NCBI GenBank assembly: GCA_910578975.1
Contig: CAJTRZ010000005.1
Location: 90,326-154,325 of the forward strand
Origin: an uncultured Eubacterium sp.
GTDB lineage: Bacteria > Bacillota > Clostridia > Lachnospirales > Lachnospiraceae
Direction: 5' to 3'
DNA length: 64,000 nucleotides
Below are positions 61,008 to 64,000 of this stretch, piece after piece (within the stretch, counting starts at the first letter, position 1; the number at the start of each line of letters is the position of its first letter). The position numbers were made by a program, and so were the translations under genes. The notes under the pieces were generated by a model. That model saw only the letters and a list, made by a program, of their open reading frames with translations, was not told the DNA's origin and made no database searches.

Positions 61008-62246
61008 ATGAAAAGAATAAAGTTAAAAATGATGACATTACTGCTAGTCTTAACAATGATATACAGTAATGTCATGGTCATGGCAAATGAAAAGCGAGAT
61101 GATATAAAGATACTTCCTATAAAAGAAAATGTAAAATTATTATCATCTGATACAGAATTAGATACTGGTAAATATGTAACTATAGAACAAGCGGCTAATC
61201 AGGTCAGACCAAAGGTGGCAAAGAATAAAAAGAATATAAATGTGTTTTTAAAAACTACCATATCCTCTCCAGAGAAAGTTTATGAAAAATTTAAATCTGA
61301 GCTTACTAAGGAAACAGGAAACAGCAGTGAAGGTGATTATATGTATTGGAATATAAAACAGGAGGTTCCCAACTATATTTATATTCCAAGAACTGAAAAG
61401 GGAAAAACATTTTATTACTATGAGTTTCAGATTTCTTATGAGTATTATACAACTCTGGCACAAAGAAAAAGAATTGATAAAAAGATAAGGTCTGTTATTA
61501 AGGAGATAGGAATTAGTGAGAGAATGTCTAATTATCAGAAGGTAAAACGAGTTTATGAGTTTATTTGCAGAAATGTTCAATATGCATATAATTCTGAAAG
61601 TGACATTGCTTTTACAGCTTATTCGGCATTGTTTTATAAAAAGGCAGTATGTCAGGGATATGCACAATTAATGTATAAGATACTGAGAGAGTGTGATGTA
61701 CCTGTTCGATTGATTCCCGGATATGCAAATGGGGAACTGCATGGTTGGAATATTGTAAAGATAGGTAAATATTTTTATAATGTTGATGTAACGTGGGATG
61801 CGGGCAATTATCAGAAAGGATATGGTTACAAAAATTTTCTGAAAGGTGATAACTTTTCTAATCATATTCGTTTTGACAATTATAATGATTATATATTCTA
61901 TGGGAAATACCCAATGGCAAGGTATGATTATAAATCTGGTAAAAAACAATTTTCAATTAAAAGTAAAAGAGCAAAGTTCAAAATAAAAAGTCCTAAGATT
62001 ATTAAAATTAAAGGCAACAGGCTTGTATTAAAAAAAATAGAAAATGATGTGAAATATACAATACAATTTTCAACAGAAAGAAACTTTAAGAATGCACATA
62101 ACATTTTGACAAAAAGGACGAAGGTTAAAATGCTAAAATTAAAAAAGAATAAAAAATATTTTATACGTTATAGGGCTTTAAAAAAAATACAGGGAAAAAC
62201 TGTATATACAAAATGGTCAGATAGAAAAGATATCTTGGTTTCATAG
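61008..62246 (+). CDS. Secreted transglutaminase-like protein with FN3-like C-terminus
   Basis: The 412-residue protein has a signal peptide (MKRIKLKMMTLLLVLTMIYSNVMVMAN). A transglutaminase-like domain covers about residues 165-270. Its Cys-His-Asp triad is visible: AVCQGYAQLMYKIL, GELHGWNIVKIG, and FYNVDVTWDAG. Bacterial proteins of this type act as cysteine peptidases or cross-linkers at the cell surface. The C-terminal 80 residues are a Lys-rich FN3-like segment (VKYTIQFSTERNFK, KKYFIRYRALKKI, TKWSDRKDI), as in the GH16 and GH25 proteins. AGGGGA lies close before the ATG. It is probably co-transcribed with the TPR gene upstream. Confidence 0.88.
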   Translation: MKRIKLKMMTLLLVLTMIYSNVMVMANEKRDDIKILPIKENVKLLSSDTELDTGKYVTIEQAANQVRPKVAKNKKNINVFLKTTISSPEKVYEKFKSELTKETGNSSEGDYMYWNIKQEVPNYIYIPRTEKGKTFYYYEFQISYEYYTTLAQRKRIDKKIRSVIKEIGISERMSNYQKVKRVYEFICRNVQYAYNSESDIAFTAYSALFYKKAVCQGYAQLMYKILRECDVPVRLIPGYANGELHGWNIVKIGKYFYNVDVTWDAGNYQKGYGYKNFLKGDNFSNHIRFDNYNDYIFYGKYPMARYDYKSGKKQFSIKSKRAKFKIKSPKIIKIKGNRLVLKKIENDVKYTIQFSTERNFKNAHNILTKRTKVKMLKLKKNKKYFIRYRALKKIQGKTVYTKWSDRKDILVS

Positions 62247-62283
62247 ACGTTGTAAATAGAAAATAAAGGAAAATGAAACGTTT

Positions 62284-62333
62284 TTATAAAAAAAGATACC
62301 AAAATAAAAATATTGCACTATAAAAAAGACACC
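62284..62333. repeat. Two GGTRTC-type motifs in tandem, minus orientation
   Basis: TTATAAAAAAAGATACC ends at 62300 and CACTATAAAAAAGACACC ends at 62333. The ends are 33 bp apart. They resemble the motifs at 43241-43257 (minus), 57748-57764 (plus) and 59092-59108 (plus). They lie between the transglutaminase gene and the next surface-protein gene. Confidence 0.55.
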
Positions 62334-62441
62334 GTTATATATAAAATATACTTAGATTATGGATAAGAGACACAAATAGAGAGAAGCTGACAGAGTTTTA
62401 TTCATGAGATTTATGATTCATAATAAGGAAGGAGATTTGAA

Positions 62442-64000
62442 ATGAACAGACGTTTCAAAAAAATAATTGCAGTTGTTTGCGCAATTGCAATGGTTGTGAC
62501 ATCAGTTACAATATACAGAAGTGCTGATGTAAAAGCAGCAGAACCAGATTGGTCAACAATTGCTTGGGCTGGCGATGGTGCTGAAGGTGGAGCTTTAGCG
62601 AATACATATAAGTTCTACAGTGCAGAAGGAAATTTGGTTAACATTCAAAAGCCTGGTTTTGCAAATGGAAGTAGTTTTTATGTAACTTTTCCATCAGGTA
62701 TTAGTGAGTGTTCATTAGGAACAGAAAATTATGATATCCAAGGTGCAGGAATAGCTATTCATGTAAATGCATTTGTTCAGAAAGTAACAGAGTTTACAGT
62801 TACATATGCTGGCGGTGTTTCTACATGTTATGTGTATAATGAAAAGGGTGAAGAGGGTGAGACAACAACACCTGATCCTGACGCACCTACGACTACACCA
62901 GCGCCGACAACAACACCGGTACCGACAACTACACCAGCGCCGATTACTACAGTTCCAGGTGAAGAATTTGATCCTAGTACAATTACAGATTGGACGAAAG
63001 TTTTGAACTCAACAACGTTGTCATATTGTGTAATGGATGGAAAAATTAATAAAATAAGTGTTAAACCTGAAATGCATGGAGATACATTTTATGCAGCATT
63101 TGCGTTAGCAGCAAAGTTTAAGTCAGTTACATTGAATGATGAAGCAGTCACACCACGAGATGGTGCAGATGTTGAGATTCCAAAGACAAGTTTTAAAGAA
63201 GGGTATAACAAACTTGAAATTACAGACTTTTATGGAAATGAAACGGTTACTCTTTGGATTAAGGCTGAGAAAGAAGCTGAAACGACAACACCAGAGCCTA
63301 CAACTCCAGCTCCATTTGTAGATGGTGCAGTTTTGGTAGATGATTCAGGTGTTAAGGAAGTTCCAGCTTTTACAGGTGGAGATTATTGGCAGGCTGAGTT
63401 TAATAACGCTCCTGTAAACTATGTTCAAGGTAAGAAATATGTTGCAGAGGTTGTTGTATCGTCGAATGTTGATAAGAAGATTAAGTTGATATTCCAGAGA
63501 GTTAATATTTGGGATTTTGTTGATGCAGATGCAGGTTATGAAGTTGACATTGCAGCAGGAAGTAAAGTGAAAATTACATATGTATTTGAAGCAACAAAGA
63601 GTACAGACAATGGTAATTTTGATATTTATTTAGGATCAGTTGCTGAAGCAGCAACATTAGATTTTGAGACAAAAAAACTTACAACATACAATGAAGTTCC
63701 TGAAGGTGTAGTTACAGGTGTTGAGGTTCTGTCAGATCCTGTACTAACAAATAAGGTAACAGTTGATGGGGAAGAAGTAACTGTAGAAGACGGAAAGGTA
63801 ACTCTTGGTGATGCTGAGTACGGATATTTCTGTGAAGGAAAGATGTATGCACCAAATACAGCAGTTGAAGTTACAGAGGATATGGCTTTTACATCAGTAA
63901 AAGAATTATCTGTATCTATGGCAAATGGAGCAGGAATCAGATATACAGGAACAGCAGGAATCAGATTCCAGGCAAGTGTTGCATCAGACAACATGGATGC
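62442..64000 (+). CDS. Large secreted protein with Thr/Pro linkers and a carbohydrate-binding-like domain (3' truncated)
   Basis: The frame starts at ATG 62442 behind AAGGAAGGAG and stays open through the last base of the window (519 codons seen). It has a signal peptide (MNRRFKKIIAVVCAIAMVVTSVT, with DVKAAEP near the cleavage site). A first beta-rich domain runs to about residue 135. A PTTTPAP linker spans 140-165. A second domain follows (STITDWTKVLNSTTLSYCVM), then a short ETTTPEPTTPAP linker. The domain from about residue 300 (YWQAEFNNAPVNYVQGKKYVAEVVVSSNVDKKIKLIFQRV) resembles CBM4/9-type carbohydrate-binding modules. No catalytic domain is visible in the part shown. It is probably a cell-surface glycan-binding or glycan-degrading protein. 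Confidence 0.85.
   Translation, partial: MNRRFKKIIAVVCAIAMVVTSVTIYRSADVKAAEPDWSTIAWAGDGAEGGALANTYKFYSAEGNLVNIQKPGFANGSSFYVTFPSGISECSLGTENYDIQGAGIAIHVNAFVQKVTEFTVTYAGGVSTCYVYNEKGEEGETTTPDPDAPTTTPAPTTTPVPTTTPAPITTVPGEEFDPSTITDWTKVLNSTTLSYCVMDGKINKISVKPEMHGDTFYAAFALAAKFKSVTLNDEAVTPRDGADVEIPKTSFKEGYNKLEITDFYGNETVTLWIKAEKEAETTTPEPTTPAPFVDGAVLVDDSGVKEVPAFTGGDYWQAEFNNAPVNYVQGKKYVAEVVVSSNVDKKIKLIFQRVNIWDFVDADAGYEVDIAAGSKVKITYVFEATKSTDNGNFDIYLGSVAEAATLDFETKKLTTYNEVPEGVVTGVEVLSDPVLTNKVTVDGEEVTVEDGKVTLGDAEYGYFCEGKMYAPNTAVEVTEDMAFTSVKELSVSMANGAGIRYTGTAGIRFQASVASDNMD

Noticed and set aside
62806..63321. Short Gln/Arg-rich plus-strand frames at the right end
   Set aside because: They are out-of-frame readings of the Thr/Pro linkers of the open protein starting at 62442.

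Overview
The window looks like chromosomal DNA of an anaerobic low-GC Firmicute, most likely a Lachnospiraceae relative (Roseburia/Butyrivibrio/Eubacterium type). The reasons are the AT-rich composition, strong AGGAGG-type ribosome binding sites, many lipoproteins, secreted proteins with lysine-rich FN3-like modules, Thr/Pro linkers and BspA-type repeats, a bacterial V-type ATPase with Na+-type ring residues, dihydroorotate dehydrogenase type 1B with PyrK, and a single-chain PurL of about 1250 residues. The species cannot be fixed from sequence alone. I see no prophage, CRISPR array, rRNA or intact insertion sequence.

Layout. 1-2.2 kb: tail of a Thr-rich surface protein, a papain-like secreted protein interrupted by an in-frame amber codon, and a lipoprotein. 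2.2-6.8 kb: pantothenate/CoA genes panG-panB-panC, then a terminator plus repeat element, then panD-coaBC, preceded by a structured leader. 6.8-10.5 kb: small lipoproteins, a secreted GH25 lysozyme, an XRE regulator and a zinc-dependent phospholipase C family protein. 10.5-16.5 kb: a radical SAM/DUF4130 DNA-metabolism pair and purL. 16.5-18.5 kb: a second repeat element, a DUF308 membrane protein and a DegV protein. 18.6-27.3 kb: a DUF2079 membrane protein, then pyrimidine genes pyrC-pyrF-pyrK-pyrD, a glycosyltransferase, pyrE and membrane proteins. 27.4-33 kb: an M29-type aminopeptidase and purE-purM-purN-purD. 33-39.4 kb: a membrane-anchored acidic-tail protein, clpC, a small protein and radA. 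39.5-44.7 kb: two tandem arylsulfotransferase lipoproteins, tRNA-Trp and a BspA-like surface protein. 44.8-47.5 kb: a TetR regulator divergent from a second degV, and a secreted FN3/NlpC-like protein. 48-57.6 kb: a complete V-type ATPase operon followed by a D-lactate dehydrogenase-like gene. 57.8-64 kb: secreted proteins (GH16 glucanase, TPR membrane protein, transglutaminase-like protein, and a large Thr/Pro-linker protein running off the end).

How the parts fit. The window joins housekeeping synthesis (CoA, UMP, IMP) to cell-surface remodelling. The CoA genes cover pantoate, beta-alanine, pantothenate and 4'-phosphopantetheine steps. The pyr genes cover dihydroorotate to UMP, but carAB and pyrB are not here. 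The pur genes cover parts of IMP synthesis; purF, purC, purB, purK and purH are not here.

The most interesting signals are regulatory or structural. (1) A 23-bp palindrome, 20/23 identical at two sites 27 kb apart, sits directly downstream of the -10 box of both degV genes, one of them divergent from a TetR gene. (2) An intergenic element starts at the stop codon of panC and again of purL; it combines a terminator hairpin with a GGGCGCAGCCC-containing repeat and inverted ends. (3) A GGTGTC-N-T-rich motif recurs in intergenic DNA ahead of surface-protein genes. (4) A structured leader precedes the pan operon.
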